A program made the position numbers and the translations under genes. DNA of 33,800 bases, taken from NCBI RefSeq assembly GCF_900177275.1, contig NZ_FXAG01000031.1, forward strand, positions 1-33,800. The letters are read 5' to 3'. The notes beneath the pieces are model-generated. The model worked only from the letters and a program-made list of their open reading frames with translations. It searched no databases and was not told the origin of the DNA. This DNA comes from Pseudogulbenkiania subflava DSM 22618 (GTDB lineage: Bacteria > Pseudomonadota > Gammaproteobacteria > Burkholderiales > Chromobacteriaceae). How positions within the stretch are numbered: the stretch's first letter is position 1; the number at the start of each line of letters is the position of its first letter. Below, in pieces: positions 24,015-31,548 of this stretch.

Positions 24015-24623
24015 ATGCGTTTTCAAGGCCGGCTGGTACGCTGGGACGACGCGCGCGGCTTCGGCTTCATCGCCCCCAATGGCGGCGGTGCCGAGGTGTT
24101 CGTGCACATCGGCGATTTGGGCATGGCCCCGCGCCGACCCGCCCTCGACGATATCGTCAGTTACCGCCAGGACTACGACGAGCGTCGACGGCCACGGGCC
24201 GTGGAGGCCAAGCTGGTCGGCGTGACGCTCCGCCAGGAAGGGCAGCGGGCCGGCGGGCTCGGCCTGGTCTGCACGGTGGCGGGACTGTTCTTCCTCGGGC
24301 TGTGGCTGGCGCTACTGGCCGGCCGGCTGCCGGCTTGGTTGATGGTGGGTTACGGTGGCCTGAGTCTGGCGAGCGTCGTGCTGTACTGGCACGACAAGAC
24401 GTCGGCGCAACGTGGCCAGTGGCGCACCCCGGAACGCCGCCTGCACCTGCTGGCCCTGCTCGGCGGCTGGCCCGGCGCGCTGGTCGCCCAGCGTGCCTTC
24501 CGCCACAAGTCCAGCAAGCAATCGTTCCGCCGCGTCTACTGGCTCACGGTGGGGCTCAACCTCGCCGGCTTGGGCTGGCTGCTGGTGAAGGGGCCGGCAC
24601 TGGCGGCGTGGCTGCCGGGCTGA
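24015..24623 (+). CDS. Cold-shock domain / DUF1294 fusion protein
   Basis: A 202-residue two-part protein. Residues 1-70 form a cold-shock-like OB fold (FQGRLVRWDDARGFGFIAPN, then EVFVHIGDL), retaining the RNP1-type GFGFI and RNP2-type VFVHI nucleic-acid-binding strands. The rest is a DUF1294 membrane domain with about three to four helices (near 78-100, 104-123, 145-160 and 178-200) and the marks YWHDKTSAQRGQWRTPE and HKSSKQSF. Function is unknown; the architecture suggests a nucleic-acid-binding domain held at the inner membrane. It begins 39 bases after the dehydratase gene and has its own terminator downstream. Confidence 0.9.
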   Translation: MRFQGRLVRWDDARGFGFIAPNGGGAEVFVHIGDLGMAPRRPALDDIVSYRQDYDERRRPRAVEAKLVGVTLRQEGQRAGGLGLVCTVAGLFFLGLWLALLAGRLPAWLMVGYGGLSLASVVLYWHDKTSAQRGQWRTPERRLHLLALLGGWPGALVAQRAFRHKSSKQSFRRVYWLTVGLNLAGLGWLLVKGPALAAWLPG

Positions 24624-24654
24624 GCGGCGCTGACAACACCCCCTCCCGGCGGTG

Positions 24655-24715
24655 CTCCGCTCGCGTGCGAATCTTCAGATTCTCCCGGCCAGCGCTTGCC
24701 GTCCTGCCGGAACGG
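24655..24715. repeat. Partial copy of the interspersed repeat (copy E, weak)
   Basis: GCGTGCGAATCT (24663-24674) and AGCGCTTGCCGT (24691-24702) match copy B (5600-5611 region and 5686-5697) in the same order. The inner hairpin is absent. This could be a decayed remnant. Nothing coding is seen in 24624-24790. Confidence 0.4.
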
Positions 24716-24791
24716 CCTGCGGCCCTGCCGCCGTGTCGGAACCGTTGCAGCAGGGGGGTTGTCGGCGACGCTAAAAGGCGTTAATGAATAA

Positions 24792-24841
24792 AAAAAGGTT
24801 GCCCGAAGCCGGGCGTAGAGCCCGCTTCGGCCAACCTTTTT
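24792..24841. terminator. Bidirectional terminator between DUF1294 fusion and diguanylate cyclase
   Basis: A long near-perfect stem, AAAAAGGTTG-CCGAAGC-GGGC paired with GCCC-GCTTCGG-CAACCTTTTT around a GTAGA loop, with A-runs on the left and T-runs on the right. It can end transcription from both convergent genes. Its arm contains GGTTGGCCGAAGC on the minus strand, the same word found in the wlbB-wlbC palindrome. Confidence 0.92.
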
Positions 24842-24863
24842 GCCGTGATGATGACGCCGCGGC

Positions 24864-26075
24864 TTACAGCGGCTGCGCCAGCAGCTCCGGCACGTCGGCC
24901 GGTGCCGCGGCGGGCGGCGCCTCGTCATCCGCCGCGACGACGCGGTCGCGGCCCTGCTGCTTGGCGCGGTACATGCGGGCGTCGGCGATCTCCACCAGCT
25001 GCTGCCAGCTCGCCGCCTGGTCCGCCTGGCTCTCGGTCAGCCCGATGCTGGCGGTCAGCGGCGAGCCGTCCGGACGCCGCCCGAGACCGTGCCGGCGCAG
25101 CCGCGCCAGCGCCTGTTGCGCCTGCTGACGGTCGGTTTCCGGCATCAGCAGCAGGAACTCCTCACCGCCCCAGCGCGTCAGGATGTCGCCGTGGCGCAGC
25201 GTGTCGCCGATGGCCTGCGTCAGGCTCTGCAGGGCGCGGTCGCCGGCCTCGTGGCCGTGTTTGTCGTTGATGCTCTTGAAGTGATCGAGGTCGATGAAGG
25301 CCACCGACAGCGGACGGCGCGCGCGCTGTGCCAGGGTGAACTGCAGGTCGAGCATTTCCTCGGCGCTGCGGCGCGAGAAGCAGCCGGTGAGGGTGTCGCG
25401 CACCGCCTGGTTGACCAGTGCGATCATGAAGGCGAGCTGGCTCATCGACGCCAGCGTCGCCACCGCGCTGATCAGCGTCAGCAGCCAGAACGCGCCGCTG
25501 AACGAGGGCCAGTCGATCACCTGCCATTGCAGCAGCCAGGCCAGGCCGTCCGCGATCAGGATCGGCGAGGCGAAGGTGGCGCTTTCCAGCAGCGTCAGCG
25601 GAAAGATGGCGAAGCCCGCCAGCAGCACAAACGGGAGGAAGGCATAGCCGGTGCCGATCGCCGCCGACAGCCCCTGCAGGTGGTAGCGCGTCAGCAGCAG
25701 GTGCGAGGCGATGTAGAACAGGGTCGGGATGGCAAACAGCGTCGCCATGGCGCGGTAGGCGTGGCGCAGGGTGCCGTCGCTGTGGTGGCCGAAAACCAGC
25801 CAGGCGAAGGCGGCGGTGGCCATCAGGCGCATGCCGGCCAGCTGGGCCGCCAGCTCCATCGGCAGCGCCACCACGTCGACCGCGATCCACAGCGGCGTGA
25901 GCAGGGCGAACAGCATGGCGAACAAGCGCGCCCGGTTGATGATGATCACGGCGCGGCGCTGTGCCATCAGCGGCATGTGCTGCTGCGGGCTGATCAGCCA
26001 TTCCGTTTCGTGGACGGTCAGCTCGCCGGGGAGCAGCCCCAGCAGACGTTGCCACAAGGTGAGGGTGAGCTTCAT
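24864..26075 (-). CDS. Membrane-bound GGDEF diguanylate cyclase
   Basis: A 403-residue enzyme predicted to make cyclic di-GMP. The N-terminal half has about six membrane helices (from about 45 to 222) in a sensor region I do not recognise. The GGDEF domain (about 228-385) shows DTLTGCFSRR, IDLDHFKSINDKHGH, and the active-site RWGGEEF (303-307). The inhibitory I-site RxxD (RHGD, 294-297) lies exactly five residues ahead, so product feedback is expected. The ATG at 26075 lies 23-24 bases after a predicted start of transcription; a -10 TAGAAT and an FNR/ANR-like box sit at class II spacing, suggesting oxygen-linked control. It converges with the DUF1294 gene. Confidence 0.93.
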   Translation of the reverse strand: MKLTLTLWQRLLGLLPGELTVHETEWLISPQQHMPLMAQRRAVIIINRARLFAMLFALLTPLWIAVDVVALPMELAAQLAGMRLMATAAFAWLVFGHHSDGTLRHAYRAMATLFAIPTLFYIASHLLLTRYHLQGLSAAIGTGYAFLPFVLLAGFAIFPLTLLESATFASPILIADGLAWLLQWQVIDWPSFSGAFWLLTLISAVATLASMSQLAFMIALVNQAVRDTLTGCFSRRSAEEMLDLQFTLAQRARRPLSVAFIDLDHFKSINDKHGHEAGDRALQSLTQAIGDTLRHGDILTRWGGEEFLLLMPETDRQQAQQALARLRRHGLGRRPDGSPLTASIGLTESQADQAASWQQLVEIADARMYRAKQQGRDRVVAADDEAPPAAAPADVPELLAQPL

Positions 26076-26104
26076 CGTTGGGCACTCGGGGTGGTAAGCC
26101 CGTC

Positions 26105-26110
26105 ATTCTA
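26105..26110 (-). promoter_or_regulatory. -10 box of the diguanylate cyclase gene
   Basis: TAGAAT on the minus strand (ATTCTA on the plus strand), about 30 bases ahead of the ATG at 26075. No good -35 is present, which fits an activator-dependent promoter using the box at 26134-26147. Confidence 0.6.
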
Positions 26111-26133
26111 GAGCGCCGCATCCGGAAGGCTAT

Positions 26134-26147
26134 TTGTCATAGATCAA
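26134..26147 (-). promoter_or_regulatory. FNR/ANR-like binding site upstream of diguanylate cyclase
   Basis: On the minus strand the site reads TTGATCTATGACAA: a perfect TTGAT half and a GACAA half, nine of ten bases of the ANR-type consensus TTGAT-N4-GTCAA. Its centre (26140.5) is about 41-43 bases ahead of the transcription start predicted from the TAGAAT box, the class II activator position. Confidence 0.6.
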
Positions 26148-26243
26148 GCCGGCGGCGATGCCGCCCCCGCTCCGGAGGCCGGCGTGGCGTTTTGGCATCA
26201 GCCGAGCCGACCGGCTGCAGTTTGCGTCGCCCGCCGCCCGTCG

Positions 26244-26249
26244 CATAAT
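26244..26249 (+). promoter_or_regulatory. Possible -10 box of tas
   Basis: CATAAT lies 38 bases before the tas start. At 17 bases spacing the -35 would be TTTGCG, a poor match, so this is a tentative call. Confidence 0.4.
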
Positions 26250-26286
26250 CGGGCCATCCACCACCCGACAGCGAAGGATCCACGCC

Positions 26287-27339
26287 ATGGAATACCGCCC
26301 ACTCGGCCGTAGCGGCCTCCAGGTCAGCCTCATCGGTCTCGGCACCATGACCTGGGGCGAGCAGAACAGCGAAGCCGACGCCCATGCCCAGCTCGACCTG
26401 GCGCTGGAGCGCGGCATCAACCTGATCGACGCCGCCGAAATGTACCCGGTGCCGCCCAAGCCCGAGACGCAGGGCCTGACCGAGCGCTACATCGGCAGCT
26501 GGCTCGCCAAGGGCGGGCGCCGCGACCGCGTGCTGCTTGCCACCAAGATCGCCGGCCCCGCCCTGCAGCGGCACAATCCGCGCCACATCCGCGGCGATGC
26601 CAACCACTTCGACCGCGCCAACCTGGTGGCGGCGCTCGACGGCAGCCTCCGGCGCCTGCAGACCGACTACATCGATCTCTACCAGCTGCACTGGCCAGAC
26701 CGCCATACCAACACCTTCGGCCGCCTGGGCTACCCCTGGCAGGACGGGCCGGACCACGCGGTCGCCCCGGAAGAGACGCTGGCGGTGCTGGCGGATCTGG
26801 TCCGGGCCGGCAAGATCCGTCATATCGGCCTCTCCAACGAAACGCCGTGGGGCGTGGCGCGCTTCCAGCAGGCCGCCGAGCGCCTCGGCCTGCCGCACAT
26901 GGTCAGCATCCAGAATCCCTACAACCTGCTCAACCGTAGCTACGAGATCGGCTTGGCCGAATTTTCGCATCGCGACGGCATCAGCCTGCTGCCGTACTCG
27001 CCGCTCGCCTTCGGCGTGCTCTCCGGCAAATACCTCGACCAGGCCCGCCCGGCCAACGCCCGGCTCACGCTGTTCGACCGCTTCACGCGCTACACCCGGC
27101 CGCAGGCGCAGCTGGCCACGGCAGAATACGTGGCGCTGGCGCGCCGGCACGGCTTGTCGCCGGCGCAGATGGCGCTGGCCTTCGTCAACTCGCGCCCCTT
27201 CGTCGCCAGCAACCTGATCGGCGCCACCACGCTGGCGCAGCTGGAAGAGAACATCGCCAGTGCGACGCTGACGCTGGACGACGAGGTGCTGGCCGGCATC
27301 GAGGCGATCCACGAACGCTACCCCAACCCGGCGCCGTGA
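26287..27339 (+). CDS. tas: NADP(H)-dependent aldo-keto reductase Tas
   Basis: A 350-residue aldo-keto reductase that follows E. coli Tas closely along its length: LIGLGTMTWGEQNSEADAHA, INLIDAAEMYPVPPKPETQG, TDYIDLYQLHWPDRHTN, IRHIGLSNETPWGVARF and SIQNPYNLLNRSYE. The catalytic tetrad is visible as Asp (IDAAE), Tyr (EMY), Lys (ATKIAG) and His (QLHWPD). The physiological substrate of Tas is unsettled. The ATG at 26287 aligns with the family start. The gene diverges from the diguanylate cyclase and is followed 18 bases later by a terminator. Confidence 0.95.
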   Translation: MEYRPLGRSGLQVSLIGLGTMTWGEQNSEADAHAQLDLALERGINLIDAAEMYPVPPKPETQGLTERYIGSWLAKGGRRDRVLLATKIAGPALQRHNPRHIRGDANHFDRANLVAALDGSLRRLQTDYIDLYQLHWPDRHTNTFGRLGYPWQDGPDHAVAPEETLAVLADLVRAGKIRHIGLSNETPWGVARFQQAAERLGLPHMVSIQNPYNLLNRSYEIGLAEFSHRDGISLLPYSPLAFGVLSGKYLDQARPANARLTLFDRFTRYTRPQAQLATAEYVALARRHGLSPAQMALAFVNSRPFVASNLIGATTLAQLEENIASATLTLDDEVLAGIEAIHERYPNPAP

Positions 27340-27356
27340 GCCCCGGACGTGAAAAA

Positions 27357-27384
27357 ACAAAAGCCCGCATCGGCGGGCTTTTGT
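27357..27384. terminator. Bidirectional terminator between tas and yggL
   Basis: A perfect 12-bp stem ACAAAAGCCCGC / GCGGGCTTTTGT with an ATCG loop, A-run on one side and T-run on the other, placed between two convergent genes. Confidence 0.93.
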
Positions 27385-27402
27385 CTGGGGAGCGGGGCAG
27401 GC

Positions 27403-27771
27403 TCAGGCGGCGTGCCACAGGTCGATCAGATCGCTCGCTTCCAGCTCTTTCACTTCGCTGCGCGCCTTGAGCCAGCCGGCCAGCTCGCCGCGCAGTTCCT
27501 CGCCGATCTTCACCGCGCCCACCGGGAACACCACGCCTTCCAGGTTGCAGCGGCCGTCGAAATGACCGCCGAAGCTCACGCCGGCCTCGTCCACGCGCGT
27601 CAGCCAGGCGTCGAGCAGGGCATCCTGGCCCTCGCTGCCGAGGTCGTCGGCCAGGGTAGCGACCAAGTGGAAGCCCAGTTCACGGTACTCGCCGACGCGC
27701 TGCTTCTTGCGCTGGCGGGTGTTGAGGCGCTTCAGGCGCTGGGCGGAATTCGGGTTGCGTACATCGCTCAT
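27403..27771 (-). CDS. yggL: YggL family protein (DUF469)
   Basis: A 122-residue protein of the YggL family, described in E. coli as associated with the 50S ribosomal subunit; its precise role is unclear. It starts with a basic segment (SAQRLKRLNTRQRKKQRVGE) followed by the conserved YRELGFHL, DAWLTRVDEAGVSFGGHFDG and a C-terminal EELRGELAGWL. The ATG at 27771 follows TTGGAG about 8 bases upstream and matches the family start; a longer frame back to 27825 is rejected. It converges with tas across a shared terminator. Confidence 0.9.
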   Translation of the reverse strand: MSDVRNPNSAQRLKRLNTRQRKKQRVGEYRELGFHLVATLADDLGSEGQDALLDAWLTRVDEAGVSFGGHFDGRCNLEGVVFPVGAVKIGEELRGELAGWLKARSEVKELEASDLIDLWHAA

Positions 27772-27837
27772 GTCTAGACTCCAAGTATCGGGAAAACCGG
27801 GCATGGTAACAGATAAGAACCCCATCTCATTAGGCGG

Positions 27838-28045
27838 CGACGCCTCGCATCTTGAGCGCCGGCAGTACTGCGTGCGAATCCATCGCTGAGCAAATCCCTG
27901 CGTGCCAATCTTCGATTGGCTCAGCGATGGATTTGCACGCAGAGATTCGCTCAGCGATCAGGAATTCTCATGTACTGCGTGTCCATTCCGGTTCCTGTGC
28001 GCTGGCGTTTGACTTGCTCGCCTACTGAAATGGGCTCTGGCGGCC
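27838..28045. repeat. Interspersed hairpin repeat, full-length reference copy (copy A)
   Basis: The gap between yggL and ubiD is filled by this element. Core arms 27870-27891 and 27919-27940 pair over 22 bases with one mismatch. The core is flanked by GCATCTTGAGCGCCGGCAGT on the left and GCAGAGATTCGCTCAGCGAT, then CCATTCCGGTTCCTG (27983-27997) and CTACTGAAATGGGCTC on the right. Related copies: 5575, 7660, and degenerate ones at 3366 and 24655. No gene is seen in it. Confidence 0.85.
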
Positions 28046-28049
28046 GGGC

Positions 28050-29525
28050 TTACAGCCCCAGCTCGTCCCACAGCCTATCGACGCGTTGTTTCACCGCCGC
28101 GTCCATCACGATCGGCGTGCCCCACTCGCGCTGCGTCTCGCCCGGCATCTTGTTGGTGGCATCCAGCCCCATCTTGCCGCCCAGGCCGGAGATCGGGCTG
28201 GCGAAGTCGAGGTAGTCGATCGGCGTGTTCTCGATCAGCACCGTGTCGCGCACCGGGTCCATGCGCGTGGTGATGGCCCAGATCACCTCCTGCCAGTCGC
28301 GCGTGTTCACGTCGTCGTCCACCACCACGATGAACTTGGTGTACATGAACTGGCGCAGGAAGCTCCAGCAGCCCATCATCACGCGCTTGGCGTGGCCAGG
28401 GTACTGCTTCTTGATCGACACCACCGCCATACGGTACGAGCACCCTTCCGGCGGCAGGTAGAAGTCGACGATCTCGGGGAATTGCTTCTGCAGGATCGGC
28501 ACGAACACCTCGTTCAGCGCCACGCCCAGCACCGCCGGCTCGTCTGGCGGCTTGCCGGTGTAGGTACTGTGGTAGATCGGGTTCTCGCGCATGGTGATGC
28601 GCTCGATGGTGAATACCGGAAAGCGGTCCTGCTCGTTGTAATAACCGGTATGGTCGCCGTACGGTCCTTCCAGCGCGGTATCGTCCGGGTAGATATGACC
28701 TTCCAGCACGATCTCGGCACTGGCCGGCACCTGCAGGTCGGAGCCGATGCATTTCACCAGCTCGGTGCGGCTGCCGCGCAAGAGACCGGCAAACTGGTAT
28801 TCGGACAGCGTGTCCGGCACCGGCGTCACCGCGCCCAGGATGGTGGCCGGGTCGCAGCCCAGTACCACCGCCACCGGGTAGGGCTTGTCCGGGTTGGCGG
28901 CGCGGAATTCGCGGTAATCGAGCGCACCGCCGCGGTGTGCCAGCCAGCGCATGATCACGCGGTTCCTGCCGATCACCTGCTGACGATAGATGCCGAGGTT
29001 CTGGCGCTTCTTGTTGGGGCCGCGCGTCACCGTCAGCCCCCAGGTGATCAGGGGTGCCACGTCGCCCGGCCAGCAATGCTGGATCGGCAGGCGTCCCAGG
29101 TCGACCTCGGCACCTTCCCAGACGATCTGCTGGCACGGCGCCTTCTTCACTTCCTTCGGCGCCATGTTGAGCACCTGCTTCAACAGCGGCAGCTTCTCCC
29201 AGGCATCCTTGAAGCCCTTGGGCGGTTCCGGCTCCTTGAGATAAGCCAGCGTCCTGCCGATCTCGCGCAATTCGCCGATGTCCTCCGCCCCCATGCCCAT
29301 CGCCACCCGGCGCGGCGTGCCAAACAGGTTGGCCAGCACCGGGTAGTCGAAGCCGTGACCGTCGCGTACCGGCTGTTCGAACAGCAGCGCCGGGCCGCCG
29401 GCCTTCAGCACCCGGTCGCCGATCTCGGTCATCTCCAGATGGGTCGAGACCGGCACGCGGACGCGCTTGAGTTCCCCCTCGCGTTCCAGTTGGGCAATAA
29501 AATCGCGCAAATCGACATATTTCAT
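28050..29525 (-). CDS. ubiD: 4-hydroxy-3-polyprenylbenzoate decarboxylase UbiD
   Basis: A 491-residue prenylated-FMN-dependent decarboxylase of ubiquinone synthesis. It has the standard UbiD start [20 protein letters not shown], the prFMN/metal region ([27 protein letters not shown]), and the catalytic-site block with conserved Arg and Glu ([20 protein letters not shown]). The C-terminus carries [17 protein letters not shown]. Its length is usual for E. coli-like UbiD. It needs UbiX for the cofactor; ubiX is not in the window. The ATG at 29525 lies only about 10 bases from an FNR-like box. The gene diverges from the ompW-type porin. Confidence 0.96.
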   Translation of the reverse strand: MKYVDLRDFIAQLEREGELKRVRVPVSTHLEMTEIGDRVLKAGGPALLFEQPVRDGHGFDYPVLANLFGTPRRVAMGMGAEDIGELREIGRTLAYLKEPEPPKGFKDAWEKLPLLKQVLNMAPKEVKKAPCQQIVWEGAEVDLGRLPIQHCWPGDVAPLITWGLTVTRGPNKKRQNLGIYRQQVIGRNRVIMRWLAHRGGALDYREFRAANPDKPYPVAVVLGCDPATILGAVTPVPDTLSEYQFAGLLRGSRTELVKCIGSDLQVPASAEIVLEGHIYPDDTALEGPYGDHTGYYNEQDRFPVFTIERITMRENPIYHSTYTGKPPDEPAVLGVALNEVFVPILQKQFPEIVDFYLPPEGCSYRMAVVSIKKQYPGHAKRVMMGCWSFLRQFMYTKFIVVVDDDVNTRDWQEVIWAITTRMDPVRDTVLIENTPIDYLDFASPISGLGGKMGLDATNKMPGETQREWGTPIVMDAAVKQRVDRLWDELGL

Positions 29526-29534
29526 GACGTGACC

Positions 29535-29548
29535 ATGATCTAGCTCAA
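29535..29548. promoter_or_regulatory. FNR-like site in the ubiD-ompW intergenic region
   Basis: ATGATCTAGCTCAA matches eight of ten bases of TTGAT-N4-ATCAA. It lies 127 bases ahead of the ompW-type start and 10 bases ahead of ubiD. With the centre at 29541.5, a class II start for the porin gene would fall near 29583, preceded by an A/T-rich GTTAAT/TAATCT segment (29569-29576). Confidence 0.4.
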
Positions 29549-29597
29549 AAAACCGGGAAGCGAGTAGGGTTAATCTTCCCTCCGAAGACGTCGCACG

Positions 29598-29632
29598 CTA
29601 CTGCCGGTAGGCGGCAAAGTCAACGGCAGTAG
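29598..29632 (+). promoter_or_regulatory. Inverted repeat in the ompW leader
   Basis: CTACTGCCG (29598-29606) and CGGCAGTAG (29624-29632) are perfect 9-bp arms around a 17-base loop, ending 42 bases before the porin start. It could be a leader hairpin or an operator. No T-run follows, so it is not a terminator. Confidence 0.5.
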
Positions 29633-29674
29633 ATCGGGCGATCAGCAATCCACCGACCATCTTTGGAGAAAACC

Positions 29675-30274
29675 ATGAAAAAGCTTGCTATTGCCGTGAT
29701 CGCCGGCCTGGTGTCCGCCAGCGCCTTTGCCGCCCAAGGGGACATCCTGGCGCGCTTTCGCGTCATCAACATTGATCCGGACGTGAAGACCAGCGGTGTG
29801 GTGTCGGATGTGCATGTCGATGTGGACAAGCAGACCGTGCCGGAACTCGACTTCACCTACATGATCACCAACAACATCGGTGCCGAGCTGATCCTGGCCA
29901 CCGCGCGTCATGAAGTGACCTCCGACCTGGGCTCGCTAGGCAAGATCAACCACCTGCCGCCGACCGTGACGCTGCAATACCACTTCAACCCGGAAGGCCA
30001 GATCCGTCCCTACGTCGGTGCCGGCATCAACTACACCCGCTTCTACAACAACGATCTGCATCTGCCCGGCGGCACCAAGGTCAACGTCGACAAGAACAGC
30101 TGGGGTGGCGCGCTGCAAGTCGGTACCGACATCGCCGTCAACAAGGACTGGTTCGTCAACCTGGACGTGAAGAAGATCTACATCAAGACCGATGTCAGCG
30201 CCGCTGGTACCGATCTGGGCACCCTGAAGATCAACCCGTGGGTGTTCGGCGTCGGCGTCGGCACCAAGTTCTGA
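29675..30274 (+). CDS. ompW: OmpW-family outer membrane protein
   Basis: A 199-residue outer membrane beta-barrel. A signal peptide (MKKLAIAVIAGLVSASAFA, cleavage before AQGD) precedes alternating strands of an eight-stranded OmpW barrel: LARFRVINIDPD near the start, LPPTVTLQYHFNPEGQIRPYVGAGINYT in two adjoining strands, and a C-terminal GVGVGTKF ending in Phe as the assembly machinery requires. OmpW proteins form narrow hydrophobic channels. The ATG at 29675 has TTGGAG 6-7 bases upstream. A leader hairpin and an FNR-like site lie upstream, and a terminator follows directly. Confidence 0.92.
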   Translation: MKKLAIAVIAGLVSASAFAAQGDILARFRVINIDPDVKTSGVVSDVHVDVDKQTVPELDFTYMITNNIGAELILATARHEVTSDLGSLGKINHLPPTVTLQYHFNPEGQIRPYVGAGINYTRFYNNDLHLPGGTKVNVDKNSWGGALQVGTDIAVNKDWFVNLDVKKIYIKTDVSAAGTDLGTLKINPWVFGVGVGTKF

Positions 30275-30294
30275 TCGCCAGACGGCAGCACGAC

Positions 30295-30322
30295 AAGGCG
30301 CACCACGTGGTGCGCCTTTTTT
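30295..30322 (+). terminator. Rho-independent terminator of ompW
   Basis: AAGGCGCACCAC is directly followed by its reverse complement GTGGTGCGCCTT and a T-run to 30322. It begins 20 bases after the stop codon. Confidence 0.93.
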
Positions 30323-30371
30323 GTTGTGGCAACGGTAAAATAACCATTTTATGCCGTTGCGGAATTCATCC

Positions 30372-31427
30372 ATGTCCAACTGGGTTGCTCAAGCCGTACG
30401 CCAGATCGAGGCGGACTTCCATCGTTCCAGCGATACCCATCTGATACCGCTGGCCATTCCGGCGCTGCCGCAAATCCAGCTGTATTTCAAGGACGAGTCC
30501 ACGCATCCTAGCGGCAGCCTGAAGCATCGCCTGGCCCGCTCGCTGTTCCTGTACGGGCTGTGCAACGGCTGGATTCGTCAGGGCACGCCGATCATCGAGG
30601 CCTCGAGCGGCAGCACGGCGGTCTCCGAAGCCTACTTTGCCCGCCTGCTCGGCCTGCCGTTCATCGCCGTCATGCCCAAGGGCACCTCGGCCGAGAAGGT
30701 CAAGGCGATCGAGTTCTACGGCGGACGCTGTCATCTGGTGGACGATCCGGCCACCATTTACGACGAGTCGCGCCGCCTGGCCCATGAGCTTGACGGCCAT
30801 TACATGGACCAGTTCACCTACGCCGAGCGCGCCACCGACTGGCGCAGCAACAACAATATCGCCGAAACCATCTTCCAGCAGATGGCGCTGGAACCGCATC
30901 CGGTCCCGACCTGGATCGTCTGCGGTGCCGGTACCGGCGGCACCTCGGCCACGTTCGGCCGCTACGTGCGCTATCAGAAGCTGGCTACCCAGCTGTGCGT
31001 GGTCGACCCGGAAAATTCGGTGTTCTACGACAGTTATCAGAGCGGCGACCGTGACTGCCGCTGTGAGGGCGGTTCCGGCGTCGAGGGCATCGGCCGCCCG
31101 CGCGTCGAGCCATCGTTCATCCCGACGGTGATCGACCGCATGATCCGCGTGCCCAACGTCGCCAGCTACGCCGCCATCCATTTCCTGCAGGAAGTCCTCG
31201 GCCGCCGCTGCGGCGGTTCCACCGGGACCAATTTCTTCGGCGTGTGCGAGCTGGTGACGCAGATGGTGGCAGAAGGGCGCAGCGGCTCGGTGGTGACGCT
31301 GATCTGCGACGACGGCAACCGCTACCTCAACAGCTATTACGACAGCGCATGGCTCGCCACGGGCGGCTTCGACATCGCGCCGTGGCTGGCGCGCTATCGA
31401 CGCTTCTTCGAGACAGGGCGCTGGTGA
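30372..31427 (+). CDS. PLP-dependent cysteine-synthase-family enzyme (Cds1-like)
   Basis: A 351-residue fold-type II PLP enzyme related to cysteine synthase and to Cds1-type cysteine desulfhydrases. The PLP lysine is at about 51 in THPSGSLKHRLARSL; EASSGSTAVSEAYFARL replaces the usual TSGNT asparagine loop, a mark of this subgroup; CGAGTGGTSATFGRY is the phosphate-binding glycine loop. Direction (cysteine synthesis or H2S release) cannot be told from sequence. ATG 30372 is preferred because a GCGGAA-like site precedes it and the homologous region starts there; ATG 30351 adds seven residues. A TAAAAT hexamer at 30336-30341 may be the -10. The gene stands alone. Confidence 0.87.
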   Translation: MSNWVAQAVRQIEADFHRSSDTHLIPLAIPALPQIQLYFKDESTHPSGSLKHRLARSLFLYGLCNGWIRQGTPIIEASSGSTAVSEAYFARLLGLPFIAVMPKGTSAEKVKAIEFYGGRCHLVDDPATIYDESRRLAHELDGHYMDQFTYAERATDWRSNNNIAETIFQQMALEPHPVPTWIVCGAGTGGTSATFGRYVRYQKLATQLCVVDPENSVFYDSYQSGDRDCRCEGGSGVEGIGRPRVEPSFIPTVIDRMIRVPNVASYAAIHFLQEVLGRRCGGSTGTNFFGVCELVTQMVAEGRSGSVVTLICDDGNRYLNSYYDSAWLATGGFDIAPWLARYRRFFETGRW

Positions 31428-31548
31428 GGATCGGGAGTAAAGAGCAGATGGAGGGCAAGGTTGGCCGAAGTCCGGCGGACCGTAGGCAAATGGCGAGCGA
31501 TAATGACGGTATGCGTGAACAGACTCGGTTGAGCGAACGGGGCGCCCC

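Noticed and set aside
27870-27960. Possible CRISPR-like array in repeat copy A
   Set aside because: The repeated words are inverted arms of a single hairpin, not direct repeats with regular spacers, and no cas genes are present.
29663-29674. Earlier TTG start for the OmpW-type protein
   Set aside because: It would put four residues before the signal peptide and use the Shine-Dalgarno as coding sequence; ATG 29675 gives a textbook signal peptide.
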